This document shows positions 1 through 9,348 of a stretch of 64,000 nt of DNA, piece by piece; positions within the stretch are counted from its first letter, which is position 1; each line of letters opens with the position of its first letter. The notes beneath the pieces are model-generated. The model was not told the origin of the DNA. It saw only the letters and a program-made list of their open reading frames with translations, and ran no database searches. Source of the stretch: Spirosoma sp. SC4-14 (GTDB lineage: Bacteria; Bacteroidota; Bacteroidia; Cytophagales; Spirosomataceae); the NCBI RefSeq assembly GCF_037201965.1, contig NZ_CP147518.1:5697001-5761000 (forward strand). Direction: 5' to 3'. A program made the translations under genes and the position numbers.

Positions 1-1
1 G

Positions 2-493
2 CTGGAACTGGCTCAGTATTTCGCTCAAAATAGCGTAAAAGAACCATACAATTTCCTGTTTATGGCGTTCGGAGCCGAAGAGCTAGGCTTGCAGGGGTCT
101 CGCTACTTTCTGAACAACCCTACCCTACCGCTCGAAAAAATGAATTTCATGATCTGTATGGACATGATTGGTCGATATAATCCAGATCGGGGCGTTGGCA
201 TTGGGGGCTATGGCACAAGCAATACCTGGCCTGCTGTATTCAACGGCCTTAGCAGTACAATTAAATTCTTTACCGATCGGGCAGGCAATGGTGGCTCTGA
301 CAATGCAGCCTTTTATGCTAAACAGATTCCGGTACTGTTCTTTCATACGGGTGGCCACCCCGACTACCACAGGCCAACCGATGATCCGGGCAAGATCGAC
401 GCCAGCGCCGAAGAAGCCATTCTTCGGCTGGAGATCAACCTGATTGAAAACGCCATGCAGCACCCGAAGATGAACTTTACGGCTGTTAAGTAA
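2..493 (+). CDS. M28 family zinc peptidase, 3' part
   Basis: This is the C-terminal 163 residues of a secreted or periplasmic aminopeptidase-like metallopeptidase; the gene begins before the window. The frame is open from base 2. Visible M28 hallmarks are F-G-A-E-E (residues 24-27; general-base Glu plus metal-binding Glu in this family), M-D-M-I-G-R (Asp near residue 54, usual zinc ligand), S-D-N in the late part, and H-P-D-Y-H-R-P-T-D-D near the C terminus, which carries the last His ligand. These peptidases remove N-terminal residues from peptides using two zinc ions. The sulfatase gene follows after 45 bases on the same strand. The family call is firm; the substrate cannot be read. Confidence 0.9.
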   Translation: MELAQYFAQNSVKEPYNFLFMAFGAEELGLQGSRYFLNNPTLPLEKMNFMICMDMIGRYNPDRGVGIGGYGTSNTWPAVFNGLSSTIKFFTDRAGNGGSDNAAFYAKQIPVLFFHTGGHPDYHRPTDDPGKIDASAEEAILRLEINLIENAMQHPKMNFTAVK

Positions 494-538
494 TCCTGGC
501 CCAAATTCGACTTTGGTGTATAATCAATTGCTCTATTC

Positions 539-1972
539 ATGGCCCGACTCCTGCTCAATGTTCTGCTTCTGGTTTTCGTTTGCCCAGTCACCAAAGCCCA
601 AAATCGCGCTGCCAACCGCCCTAATATCATTTTCATTCTGGCCGACGATCTGGGCTATGGCGATGTAGGTGTCAATGGTCAGAAGCTGATTAAAACGCCA
701 AACATCGACCGACTGGCTCGGGAAGGAATGCAGTTTACGCAGTTCTACGCAGGCACGTCGGTATGTGCGCCCTCGCGGTCGTCGCTGATGACGGGGAAAC
801 ATACAGGCCATACCTACATTCGGGGAAACAAAGAAGTTAAGCCCGAAGGCCAGCAACCCATTGCCGATTCGGTGGTAACGGTGGCCGAACTGCTGAAAAA
901 AGGAGGGTATACAACAGCAGCTTTTGGTAAATGGGGGCTCGGTCCGGTAGGTTCGGAAGGTGATCCCCTCAAACAGGGCTTCGATCGTTTTTATGGCTAC
1001 AATTGTCAGGCCTTAGCGCACCGTTATTATCCCGACCATCTGTGGGATAATGAGCGGGAAGTTGTGCTGGATGCCAATGAACATCTTCAGAAAACCAACG
1101 AATATGCTCCCGATCTCATTCATAAACAGGCGCTGGATTTTGTGAACAGTCAGACCGGTCAACAGCCGTTCTTTCTGTTTTTACCCTATACACTACCTCA
1201 TGCAGAATTGCTGGTTCCCGACGATAGCCTGTTTACCCACTACAAAGGAAAATTCGACGAAAAACCGTTTAAAGGAGCCGATTATGGTCCTGATGCCAAA
1301 ACTGGTGGCTACACATCGCAGGCCTATCCTAAGGCGACCTTCGCGGCTATGGTAGCCCGGCTCGATTTGTATGTTGGGCAGTTGCTGGAAACCCTGAAAG
1401 CCAGCGGACTCGACCAGAATACGCTGATCATTTTCTCTAGCGATAACGGCCCACACACCGAAGGCGGAGCCGATCCGGCTTTCTTCAACAGTGGGGGTGG
1501 CCTGCGTGGAGTTAAGCGCGACCTGTATGAAGGCGGTATTCGCGAGCCTTTTTTTGTTCGCTGGCCCGGTGTTGTTAAGCCAAATTCAACAAGCGATCAT
1601 ATTGGTGCTTTCTGGGATTTGCTCCCTACCTTCACCGAATTGGCCGGTGTTAAAGCCCCTTCGCACATTGATGGTCTTTCATTTGTGCCAACACTAACCG
1701 GTAAAGGCATCCAGAAAAAACACGATTATCTCTACTGGGAATTTCACGAAGGTGGAGGCCGACAGGCGGTTCGGCAAAACAACTGGAAAGCCGTTCGGTT
1801 ACAGGTCGATAAAGACCCCAATGGCCCCATTGAATTGTATGACCTATCGAAAGACCTCAGCGAAAGGCATAACGTAGCGGCTCAATATCCCGACAAAGCC
1901 CGGCAACTGGGTCAGCTTATGAACAAAGCCCACACGCGTTCGGCCCTGTTTCCATTTGGTAAAGAGCAATAG
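539..1972 (+). CDS. secreted arylsulfatase-type sulfatase
   Basis: A 477-residue type I sulfatase that hydrolyses sulfate esters, probably from polysaccharides, outside the cytoplasm. Residues 1-20 form a signal peptide ending in K-A-Q. The metal site A-D-D-L-G-Y-G-D is at 35-42, and the sulfatase signature C-A-P-S-R is at 76-80, where Cys76 would be converted to formylglycine. A second conserved stretch, F-G-K-W-G-L-G, lies near 130, and S-S-D-N-G-P-H near 305. Length is normal for the family. No sulfatase-maturing enzyme gene lies in the window. It is co-directional with the preceding peptidase and is followed by a hairpin at 1984-2011. The specific substrate is unknown. Confidence 0.93.
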   Translation: MARLLLNVLLLVFVCPVTKAQNRAANRPNIIFILADDLGYGDVGVNGQKLIKTPNIDRLAREGMQFTQFYAGTSVCAPSRSSLMTGKHTGHTYIRGNKEVKPEGQQPIADSVVTVAELLKKGGYTTAAFGKWGLGPVGSEGDPLKQGFDRFYGYNCQALAHRYYPDHLWDNEREVVLDANEHLQKTNEYAPDLIHKQALDFVNSQTGQQPFFLFLPYTLPHAELLVPDDSLFTHYKGKFDEKPFKGADYGPDAKTGGYTSQAYPKATFAAMVARLDLYVGQLLETLKASGLDQNTLIIFSSDNGPHTEGGADPAFFNSGGGLRGVKRDLYEGGIREPFFVRWPGVVKPNSTSDHIGAFWDLLPTFTELAGVKAPSHIDGLSFVPTLTGKGIQKKHDYLYWEFHEGGGRQAVRQNNWKAVRLQVDKDPNGPIELYDLSKDLSERHNVAAQYPDKARQLGQLMNKAHTRSALFPFGKEQ

Positions 1973-1983
1973 ATTTTTCCGTC

Positions 1984-2011
1984 GTTGAGCATAGTGAAGA
2001 CTATGCTCAAC
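1984..2011 (+). terminator. hairpin after the sulfatase gene
   Basis: A perfect 12-bp inverted repeat (1984-1995 and 2000-2011) with a 4-base loop starts 11 bases after the sulfatase stop codon. There is no strong T-run behind it, so it may be a terminator or a 3'-end stabilising hairpin. Confidence 0.55.
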
Positions 2012-2128
2012 TGCTAACCGTTTCTAAAACTAGCCAACACATCTGATTCGTCCCATTTTCCGGACAATTCAACCCATTTTCGCCACGAGCCTGTCCTGTC
2101 TGCCTAGTTTTGATCAAAAATTAAAACT

Positions 2129-3670
2129 ATGTGGAACATCGCTCTTGTCCGACGCTTCGAACTGCCCTTTATTGTCGGCGTAGCTACTATATATGTTATT
2201 CGTCGGCTAGTGCAGGAGGTGACTCGAATCGACAACATGGTCGGTATTATTCGATCTATTCCAGGACCGGCGTCTCTCCGCTTGCCTGATCTGGGCACAT
2301 ATAATTATATTCTGAATAACAACATCCCGCTGATTACCGGTGCCGTTTTCTTTCTGATGGCGTGGTATATTTTTCACTACCGCACCTATCCTGAACTCAG
2401 CCAAAACTCGGCCAACCGTCAGGAGTGGTTACTCGGTGGTCTGGTTATAGTCTTGCTCTTTTTCAGCGCCCTGAGCTATCATTATCAGAAAATACATCTG
2501 CGTTTTCAGCACGACGATTTTGGGCAGATTATCGGTATAAAAGCCTTTTCATTATACCGAAAACGAACCGTCGTAGCCGATACCATTGGCCTTGGCATTA
2601 TCCTGCTCTCGTATGAATTAGTAGCCCAGTTTTACTACTTCCTGAACCAGAAAATCACCCAGGACACCCAGACCTATTTCCGGCCGATCAGCTATCTGTT
2701 TATTATTGGTGTGAGCCTGTTTTTCGTAGCCTTTGCCCTGACAGCACAGCTTCCACCTACGCTGTGGGATTACCAATTGCGGGGAATGCTCATCACACTG
2801 GCTCTGATCATTCAGGTTTATTTTTTGCAGGCATATTGCTTTACGTATGTGCTGCCCCACATCCGTCGGGAACTTTTAGCCGTATCGGTTGCCAACCTCA
2901 TCGTTTATGTAGTGCTTGGTCTGCTAGGATCAATAATCTTATGTTGGGTAAGTGGCCCCTATACCTTTTCCCGGCTTATCAGCTTTTTAGCTTTAACCTA
3001 TCTGACCTCCTTCTCCATTGCCTACCTGCGCCAGACATTAAACCGTGAGACAACCGTTCTGCAAACGCAGGTATCGACAAAATCGGCCGAACTGGCCAGC
3101 CTCCGCGCACAGATCAATCCGCATTTCCTCTTCAATGCCCTGAATAGTTTGTATGCAACGGCGCTTAGGGAAAATAGCGAAAAAACAGCCGATGGCATTC
3201 AGAAACTAGGCGACATGATGCGGTTTATGCTCCAGGAAAACAACCGCGACCGCATTCCAATGAGCAAAGAAATTGAGTACCTGCACAACTACATCCAGCT
3301 ACAACGGATGCGGCTCGACGAATCGCACGCTATTGAGATCCGGGTAAACATTCAGGAACCCGACCGCGACATTTATCTGGCGCCAATGATGCTGATTCCG
3401 TTTGTTGAAAATGCCTTTAAACACGGTATCAGCCTCCGAAACCCGTCGTGGATTTATATTACCCTGACGCTCGATGCCACCCGGCTCTATTTTAAAGTGC
3501 ATAATTCGCTGCACACCAAACCAACAAACGATACCGAAAAAGAACATTCGGGCGTTGGTCTCGACAACGTTCGGAAGCGGCTGGCCCTCATCTATCCGGA
3601 TCGCCATGAGCTTTCCATTCAGCAGTCCGATCAGGATTATTTTGTCTCACTTACACTCGTTTTCTGGTAA
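2129..3670 (+). CDS. LytS-type membrane sensor histidine kinase
   Basis: A 513-residue kinase. About eight hydrophobic segments fill residues 10-305, followed by a short coiled-coil-like linker. The His_kinase domain (PF06580 type) carries Q-I-N-P-H-F-L-F-N, with the phosphoacceptor His near residue 332. A C-terminal HATPase region has F-V-E-N-A-F-K-H-G (N box) and S-G-V-G-L-D-N-V (G box). Such kinases phosphorylate LytTR response regulators. The matching regulator is at 5208-5903, separated by a serine hydrolase gene. The multi-span sensor has no recognisable ligand-binding domain, so the signal is unknown. The family call is strong. Confidence 0.93.
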   Translation: MWNIALVRRFELPFIVGVATIYVIRRLVQEVTRIDNMVGIIRSIPGPASLRLPDLGTYNYILNNNIPLITGAVFFLMAWYIFHYRTYPELSQNSANRQEWLLGGLVIVLLFFSALSYHYQKIHLRFQHDDFGQIIGIKAFSLYRKRTVVADTIGLGIILLSYELVAQFYYFLNQKITQDTQTYFRPISYLFIIGVSLFFVAFALTAQLPPTLWDYQLRGMLITLALIIQVYFLQAYCFTYVLPHIRRELLAVSVANLIVYVVLGLLGSIILCWVSGPYTFSRLISFLALTYLTSFSIAYLRQTLNRETTVLQTQVSTKSAELASLRAQINPHFLFNALNSLYATALRENSEKTADGIQKLGDMMRFMLQENNRDRIPMSKEIEYLHNYIQLQRMRLDESHAIEIRVNIQEPDRDIYLAPMMLIPFVENAFKHGISLRNPSWIYITLTLDATRLYFKVHNSLHTKPTNDTEKEHSGVGLDNVRKRLALIYPDRHELSIQQSDQDYFVSLTLVFW

Positions 3671-3750
3671 ATAAGCATCCGTTTTTCGCCAGCAATACGC
3701 CGTTCTCTTTCTGGTTTCATTCCCAAACGTCAACCGACGCAGCTATCCCT

Positions 3751-5211
3751 ATGAAACAATTCATTCTATTTCTGCTCATGCTACTGGTGGCTAAAGTTGC
3801 CATTGGCCAGCCCCGTTCGCAAACAATTGAAAAAACGATCCACGAAGTCGAAACCAGTTTAATGCCCCCGCTCCAACTGGCCCACAAACCATTCGTTCAA
3901 TTCAGCCTTACCGATCGAATGAAACACTACCATGTTCCGGCGGTTAGCATCGCCTTCATCAACAATGGTGTGTTCGAATGGGCCAGAGCCTATGGGTATT
4001 TGAGTAACGACAGTTTACAGCCCGCCAATACGCATACCCTATTTCAGGCCGCATCGATCAGTAAGCCAATTACCGCAATGGCAGCTCTGCGGCTAGTTGA
4101 ACTGGGAAAGCTTGATCTGGATACCGACATAAATGCCTATCTGAAAACCTGGCAACTTCCCCAAAGTCGATTTACAGACCAGAAGCCCGTTACGCTCCGA
4201 GCGCTCTTATCGCACACCGCCGGACTGACGGTTCATGGTTTTCGGGGTTATGCCACCGGCGACTCGATTCCGTCGGTAACGCAAATTCTGAACGGCGAAA
4301 AACCAGCCAATTCTCCACCTGTTGTTTCCGATACGGTTCCTGGTAGCGGCTGGCGTTATTCGGGTGGCGGCTACGTGATTTTGCAGCAACTACTCAACGA
4401 TGTGACGGGCAAACGATTTCCAGACCTCATGCAGCAACTAGTCCTGAAACCAATAGGAATGGATTGCAGCACCTATCAGCAACCCTTACCCAAAGCCTTA
4501 TGGAGCAATGCGAGTATTGGGCATTTGGGCAATGGCCAAAAACTACCCGGAAACTGGCATAATTACCCCGAAATGGCTCCGGCTGGCTTGTGGACAACTG
4601 CCACCGATCTGGCTCGCTACCTGGTTGATGTTCAGCAGTCCTTTCAAGGGAAAACCAATCATGTGCTTTCGAGGTCGATGGTCAACAAAATGCTGACCAA
4701 ACAACCGGGCGAACATGGTCTTGGACCAGAAATTCACGGTTCAGATAGCACACTGGCATTCAGTCATGGCGGCAGCAACGCTGGTTACAAATGTTATTTC
4801 TACAGCTATGCCAAAACAGGTCAGGGTGTCGTTGTGATGACCAATGCCGACAGCGGTATGGGCTTAATTTTCGAGCTGATGCGCAGTATTGCGCACGTAT
4901 ACCAATGGCCTGACTTCAAACCGATCATTAAAAAAATAATTCAGGTTTCACAGCAAAAACTGGCCAGTATGGCTGGGGAATACAAACTGGAAAATCGCAC
5001 CGACCGGTCGCTCCAGATTACGGTCCAGGAAAACAGCTTGTTCGTACAACAATTGTGGAACGGCTTTAGCTATACGCTGCATCCTGAAGGATCATTCGCT
5101 TTTTTCGTAAAAGAATATGGCGATCGGTTTACCTTTGAACCAGCTTCCGACACTACCATTGCGGGAGTTGTTCATGAGAACACAAAATGGGTAAAGGTTA
5201 AAACACCATGA
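3751..5211 (+). CDS. class C beta-lactamase-like serine hydrolase
   Basis: A 486-residue secreted penicillin-binding-protein/beta-lactamase-fold hydrolase. Residues 1-19 are a signal peptide ending in A-I-G-Q. The nucleophile motif S-I-S-K is at 102-105, Y-S-G (Tyr-x-Asn-equivalent position) at 203-205 and H-G-G at 339-341. A C-terminal extension of about 90 residues resembles the beta-barrel add-on of many Bacteroidota esterase/peptidase members. The family includes esterases, D-aminopeptidases and few true lactamases, so resistance should not be assumed. The gene lies between the LytS kinase and its regulator and overlaps the regulator start by four bases (ATGA), so the three genes are probably co-transcribed. 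Confidence 0.88.
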   Translation: MKQFILFLLMLLVAKVAIGQPRSQTIEKTIHEVETSLMPPLQLAHKPFVQFSLTDRMKHYHVPAVSIAFINNGVFEWARAYGYLSNDSLQPANTHTLFQAASISKPITAMAALRLVELGKLDLDTDINAYLKTWQLPQSRFTDQKPVTLRALLSHTAGLTVHGFRGYATGDSIPSVTQILNGEKPANSPPVVSDTVPGSGWRYSGGGYVILQQLLNDVTGKRFPDLMQQLVLKPIGMDCSTYQQPLPKALWSNASIGHLGNGQKLPGNWHNYPEMAPAGLWTTATDLARYLVDVQQSFQGKTNHVLSRSMVNKMLTKQPGEHGLGPEIHGSDSTLAFSHGGSNAGYKCYFYSYAKTGQGVVVMTNADSGMGLIFELMRSIAHVYQWPDFKPIIKKIIQVSQQKLASMAGEYKLENRTDRSLQITVQENSLFVQQLWNGFSYTLHPEGSFAFFVKEYGDRFTFEPASDTTIAGVVHENTKWVKVKTP

Positions 5212-5903
5212 TACTAACCGCTATCGCTATCGACGACGAACCACAAGCGCTGGAGGTTATTCGGCTCCATGCCGCCCGAGTAGCCTTTCTCGACCTGAAA
5301 GCAACCTTTACCGATGCGTTCGAAGCAATGGCCTGGTTGCAGACCAATCAAGTCGATCTGCTGTTTCTTGACATAAAAATGCCCGACATATCGGGCCTTG
5401 AGGTGGTCAACTGCCTGCCCAAAGCACCAATGATTGTGTTCACGACAGCTTATTCCGATTATGCCGTTGAGGGCTTCAACCTGGATGCAATCGATTATTT
5501 ACTCAAGCCGTTTTCGCTGGCACGATTCGTGAAAGCCTGCAACAAAGTTCTGGAACAAAAAACACTTCGGTCGGACGAAGAGCCGGATTTTTTATTCGTT
5601 AAAACGGGCTACGACGAAGAAAAGGTAATGCTCAGCGACATTCTTTACATCGAAGCAGAGGGCAATTATTTAACCTATGTTTTAAAAAACCGGAAATTGC
5701 TTAGTCGCCAAACCATGACCGAACTTCAGCAGCACTTACCAGCACATCAGTTTGCACGCGTGCATCGGTCCTATCTGGTTGCCCTCAGTAAAATCGATAA
5801 AATTGGGCGTCAGGAACTTACTATTGCCGGACACCCCATTCCAATTGGTGCGTCCTATGAAGATACAGCAGCTACCATTCGGGCCAAAATCAGCCAATTG
5901 TAG
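5208..5903 (+). CDS. LytTR family response regulator
   Basis: A 231-residue two-component regulator. The receiver domain (about 1-118) has acidic residues D9-D10, phosphoacceptor Asp55 in L-F-L-D-I-K-M-P-D, and the conserved Lys in L-L-K-P-F. A LytTR DNA-binding domain covers about 135-231, with the typical I-L-Y-I-E-A-E-G-N-Y and R-V-H-R-S-Y-L-V stretches. Its start overlaps the upstream hydrolase stop, implying translational coupling. The cognate kinase is most likely the LytS protein at 2129-3670. Target genes are unknown; autoregulation of this operon would be ordinary. Confidence 0.94.
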   Translation: MILTAIAIDDEPQALEVIRLHAARVAFLDLKATFTDAFEAMAWLQTNQVDLLFLDIKMPDISGLEVVNCLPKAPMIVFTTAYSDYAVEGFNLDAIDYLLKPFSLARFVKACNKVLEQKTLRSDEEPDFLFVKTGYDEEKVMLSDILYIEAEGNYLTYVLKNRKLLSRQTMTELQQHLPAHQFARVHRSYLVALSKIDKIGRQELTIAGHPIPIGASYEDTAATIRAKISQL

Positions 5904-5967
5904 GAACCGATACTAGGTCAACGGCCAAAAATGCAGATTTTAGGGTTCGGTTTACCGCTGCTCCCCT

Positions 5968-5975
5968 TATCTTTG
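5968..5975 (+). promoter_or_regulatory. -7 promoter box of pyrB
   Basis: The octamer TATCTTTG matches the Bacteroidota -7 consensus TAnnTTTG exactly. A transcript starting a few bases downstream would have a leader of about 18 nt before the ATG at 6000. This argues that the upstream ATG at 5931 is not the start. No clear -33 TTG is seen. Confidence 0.55.
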
Positions 5976-5999
5976 CCCAATTTTGTTCGTATCGTTCAC

Positions 6000-6923
6000 A
6001 TGGCCCAATCCCTCAGCGTCCGCCATCTGGTGGGTATCAAAGACCTAACCGAGTCAGATATTCAACTCATTCTGGAAACGGCCGGTCAGTTTAAAGAAGT
6101 CATCAATCGCCCGATCAAGAAAGTCCCATCGTTGCGTGATATTACTATTGCCAACGTTTTTTTCGAGAACTCGACCCGCACACGGCTATCGTTCGAACTG
6201 GCAGAAAAGCGCCTTTCGGCCGATGTAGTCAATTTTTCAGCATCGGGCAGCTCGGTCAAAAAAGGCGAAACCCTGCTCGATACAGTCAATAATATTCTGG
6301 CCATGAAGGTCGATATGGTGGTGATGCGGCATAGCAGCCCCGGCGCTCCGCACTATCTGACCAACCATATCAAAGCCAATGTTGTGAACGCGGGCGATGG
6401 CACCCACGAACACCCAACGCAGGCCCTGCTCGACTCGTTTTCGATTCGTGAAAAACTCGGCGATGTTGCGGGCAAACGAATTGCCATCATCGGCGACATC
6501 ACCCACTCCCGCGTGGCGCTGTCGAACATCTTCTGCCTTCAGAAACAGGGGGCCGAGGTGATGGTTTGCGGCCCCAAAACACTGATTCCAAAGTATATTG
6601 AGTCACTGGGCGTTCAAGTTGGGCATGATGTTCGGGCAGCGCTGGCCTGGTGCGATGTAGCCAATGTGCTCCGAATTCAGTTGGAGCGTCAACAAATCAA
6701 GTATTTCCCGTCGTTGCGGGAATATTCGCTCTATTACGGCATTTCGAAGCAAATGCTCGATGAACTGGACCGCCCTATTGTGCTGATGCACCCCGGCCCT
6801 ATTAACCGTGGCGTTGAACTTACTTCCGACGCAGCCGACTCATCGCATTCGATCATTCTCGATCAGGTCGAAAACGGAGTTGCCGTTCGAATGGCGGTGC
6901 TGTATCTGCTGGCGCAGTTGTAA
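6000..6923 (+). CDS. pyrB: aspartate carbamoyltransferase catalytic subunit
   Basis: A 307-residue enzyme that joins carbamoyl phosphate and aspartate to N-carbamoyl-aspartate, the committed step of pyrimidine synthesis. The carbamoyl-phosphate signature F-E-N-S-T-R-T-R is in the N-terminal third, G-D-G-T-H-E-H-P-T-Q-A-L in the middle, and M-H-P-G-P-I-N-R-G-V-E near the end. The frame stays open upstream to an ATG at 5931, but the ATG at 6000 gives the family length (about 306-310) and sits just behind a good promoter box. No pyrI or other pyr gene is adjacent. It is followed by a mini-transposon-like element. Confidence 0.96.
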   Translation: MAQSLSVRHLVGIKDLTESDIQLILETAGQFKEVINRPIKKVPSLRDITIANVFFENSTRTRLSFELAEKRLSADVVNFSASGSSVKKGETLLDTVNNILAMKVDMVVMRHSSPGAPHYLTNHIKANVVNAGDGTHEHPTQALLDSFSIREKLGDVAGKRIAIIGDITHSRVALSNIFCLQKQGAEVMVCGPKTLIPKYIESLGVQVGHDVRAALAWCDVANVLRIQLERQQIKYFPSLREYSLYYGISKQMLDELDRPIVLMHPGPINRGVELTSDAADSSHSIILDQVENGVAVRMAVLYLLAQL

Positions 6924-7372
6924 AATAAACGACTTTAAGTAATACAATACACCGTCATTATTGAAGAGCAGGGCTTTTCATAAACCAGAATAACTACTAC
7001 GATGACATGCCTACGGCATTGCTATGAAAAGCCCTGTATTGAAGAGACAAACAATAGCGGTTACTCGGCTTATCTATCAGACTTACCAGTTTGCTTTACT
7101 GTAGCTGAGACAATTGACGAAGCGAAAACAGCATAGTTCGCGAAACAACCCCTCCATTAGCCTGCGCTATCTTTTGACTTGCAAATGCCCGGATTTATGG
7201 CGACCCGGTCAGTTATATAGGTAGTCAGCTTCTTTATTTTAAGCAATACACCAAAGCTTGTATTTTTCGATGTGACTCCGACCGATCAGGCTCGGTTCCA
7301 TTTACCGCTTTTGTTTTATCCGCCGAAATGCGTTATTTCACTACCTAGCCTGTCAATCATACAACCTCATCA
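6924..7372. other. 449-bp intergenic region
   Basis: No gene is seen on either strand. The first part contains the small inverted-repeat element at 6959-7046. The rest is AT-rich leader sequence of the downstream hydrolase gene without a clear promoter match. Confidence 0.7.
6959..7046. mobile_element. 68-bp MITE-like element with 10-bp target duplication
   Basis: Perfect 14-bp terminal inverted repeats (6969-6982, CAGGGCTTTTCATA, and 7023-7036) bound a 68-bp element. Directly outside them lies the same 10-mer, TATTGAAGAG, on both sides (6959-6968 and 7037-7046), as expected from a transposase that duplicates its target. The interior encodes nothing and has a small hairpin (ATGCC-TAC-GGCAT) near the right end. 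A parent insertion sequence with these ends is not in the window. Confidence 0.75.
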
Positions 7373-9265
7373 ATGAAACACTCCTCTACATTCGTTCGAA
7401 CCATTCTTTTTATTGCCCTCTGCGTTACACACTACGCCCACGCCCAGGAAGACATTCTTAAAAAATTACAGGATATTGCCATCATCGAGCAGAAAGTGAT
7501 GATGCCCATGCGCGATGGCGTTCGGCTGGCAACCGATATCTATCGGCCCAAAACCGATCAGAAAGTCCCGATTATTTTCTCCAAAACACCGTACAATTTC
7601 AATAGCTGGGGCGACGGCGAACAACGCATGAACTCCTATCAGGCTGCGCTCGATGCCGTTAATCGGGGCTATGCCTATGTGGTTCAGAACGAGCGGGGTA
7701 AATTTTTCTCGGAAGGTGAATGGGATATTCTCGGCCCGCCAACTACCGACGGCTACGACGCTTTCTCCTGGATGGCCAAACAGCCGTGGTCGAACGGGAA
7801 GATTGGCACATACGGTTGCTCGTCGACTGCCGAATGGCAAATGGCAGTAGCCGCACTGGACCATCCGGCCCATGCTGCTATGGTCCCAATGGGCTTCGGC
7901 GCAGGCGTAGGACGCGTAGGGTCGTTTTATGAACAGGGCAACTGGTACCGGGGCGGAGCGCAACAAATGCTTTTTACGACCTGGCTATACGGCACCCAAA
8001 CCGACCAGTTTGCGCGTCCGCTCTTTCCCAAAACCGCTAGCAGTGAAGACCTTACCCGCGTTTCGCGTTTCTACGACCTGGCTCCCGAAATGCCGAAAGT
8101 CGACTGGGTGCAGGGGCTGAAGCATTTGCCCGTTCAGGACATTATCAAAAATGTGAACGGCCAGAAAGGTATTTACGAAAAAATGATCGTTCGCAAACCC
8201 AACGACCCCGACTGGTATAAAGGCGGTCTGTATCACGACAACATGCCTTTTGGCGTGCCTAGCTACTGGTTTGTGTCGTGGTATGACGTGTCGACCGGAC
8301 CGAATCTGGCACTGTTCAATCACGTTCGTAAAAATGCGACCGATCCGCAGGTGCGCGACAATCAGTATCTGGTCATTGCACCTACGCTGCACTGCGCCTA
8401 CAAACGGGCTACGGCCAACACCATTGTTGGCGAACGCAGCGTTGGCGATGCCCGACTCGACTACGACAGTATGATTTATGGCTGGTTCGATCACTTTCTG
8501 AAAGACGCAAACAATGGTGTACCGACTAATATGCCCCGCGTGAAATACTACACCATGGGCTCCAACAAATGGCAGACCTCGGATACCTGGCCTCCCGCCA
8601 ATGCAGAAATGACTACCTACTTTCTTTCCAGTGGTGGCCGTGCCAATAGCCTCTATGGCGATGGAAAATTAACAACCAGGCCATTAGGAAAAGATGAAAA
8701 ACCGGATGCCTTTGCCTATGACCCCAATTATCCGGTACCGTCGTATGGTGGCAATGTATGCTGCACAGGCAATGCCGTTCAGGGTGGCTCCTTCGATCAG
8801 CACCAGATGGAAACCCGGCAGGACATTCTGGTGTATACCACCGAACCTTTTGCCGATGGCGTTGAACTGACGGGTTCCATTGAACTAACCCTCTACGTAT
8901 CGTCGGATGCCAAAGACACCGATTTTACGGTAAAACTGATCGACGTTTATCCCGATGGGAAAGCCTATAATCTGGATGAAACCATTCTGCGCGCCCGTTA
9001 TCGCGATGGTTTCGACAAAGAAGTGTGGATGGAGAAAGGAAAAGTATACAAGCTCACATTAAGCCCCATGGCAACCAGCAATTATTTTGCACCGGGCCAC
9101 CGGATACGGATTGAAGTATCGAGCAGTAATTTTCCGCGTTTCGATCGAAACATGAATACGGGCGGAGATAACGTTAGCGAAACAAATGGTGTGGTGGCCC
9201 ACAATCAGATTTTTCACACGGCCCAGTATCCGTCGCAAATCCGGTTACCGATTGTGAAGAAATAA
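7373..9265 (+). CDS. CocE/NonD family alpha/beta hydrolase (S15-like)
   Basis: A 630-residue secreted acylase/peptidase of the X-Pro dipeptidyl-peptidase S15/CocE group. Residues 1-25 are a signal peptide (cut near A-H-A-Q). The alpha/beta-hydrolase part spans roughly 30-400, with nucleophile-elbow G-C-S-S-T around Ser150, an unusual variant of G-x-S-Y. A catalytic His candidate lies in A-P-T-L-H-C. The C-terminal jelly-roll domain (about 420-625) ends in [13 protein letters not shown], typical for the family. Members cleave X-Pro peptides, glutaryl-cephalosporins or esters. The gene stands alone. Confidence 0.9.
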   Translation: MKHSSTFVRTILFIALCVTHYAHAQEDILKKLQDIAIIEQKVMMPMRDGVRLATDIYRPKTDQKVPIIFSKTPYNFNSWGDGEQRMNSYQAALDAVNRGYAYVVQNERGKFFSEGEWDILGPPTTDGYDAFSWMAKQPWSNGKIGTYGCSSTAEWQMAVAALDHPAHAAMVPMGFGAGVGRVGSFYEQGNWYRGGAQQMLFTTWLYGTQTDQFARPLFPKTASSEDLTRVSRFYDLAPEMPKVDWVQGLKHLPVQDIIKNVNGQKGIYEKMIVRKPNDPDWYKGGLYHDNMPFGVPSYWFVSWYDVSTGPNLALFNHVRKNATDPQVRDNQYLVIAPTLHCAYKRATANTIVGERSVGDARLDYDSMIYGWFDHFLKDANNGVPTNMPRVKYYTMGSNKWQTSDTWPPANAEMTTYFLSSGGRANSLYGDGKLTTRPLGKDEKPDAFAYDPNYPVPSYGGNVCCTGNAVQGGSFDQHQMETRQDILVYTTEPFADGVELTGSIELTLYVSSDAKDTDFTVKLIDVYPDGKAYNLDETILRARYRDGFDKEVWMEKGKVYKLTLSPMATSNYFAPGHRIRIEVSSSNFPRFDRNMNTGGDNVSETNGVVAHNQIFHTAQYPSQIRLPIVKK

Positions 9266-9348
9266 GGCGAACAAATCCTCAACCCATACTGTTCTCCAGT
9301 CACTAGCTATTCACACATTCGCTCTCGCACACTTTCGCTCTTTAATCT

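Noticed and set aside
3751-5211. Antibiotic-resistance beta-lactamase
   Set aside because: The fold is shared by many esterases and peptidases; the long C-terminal domain and operon context do not support a resistance role.
5931-5999. Longer N terminus of pyrB
   Set aside because: The extra 23 codons contain an exact promoter box and exceed the family length.
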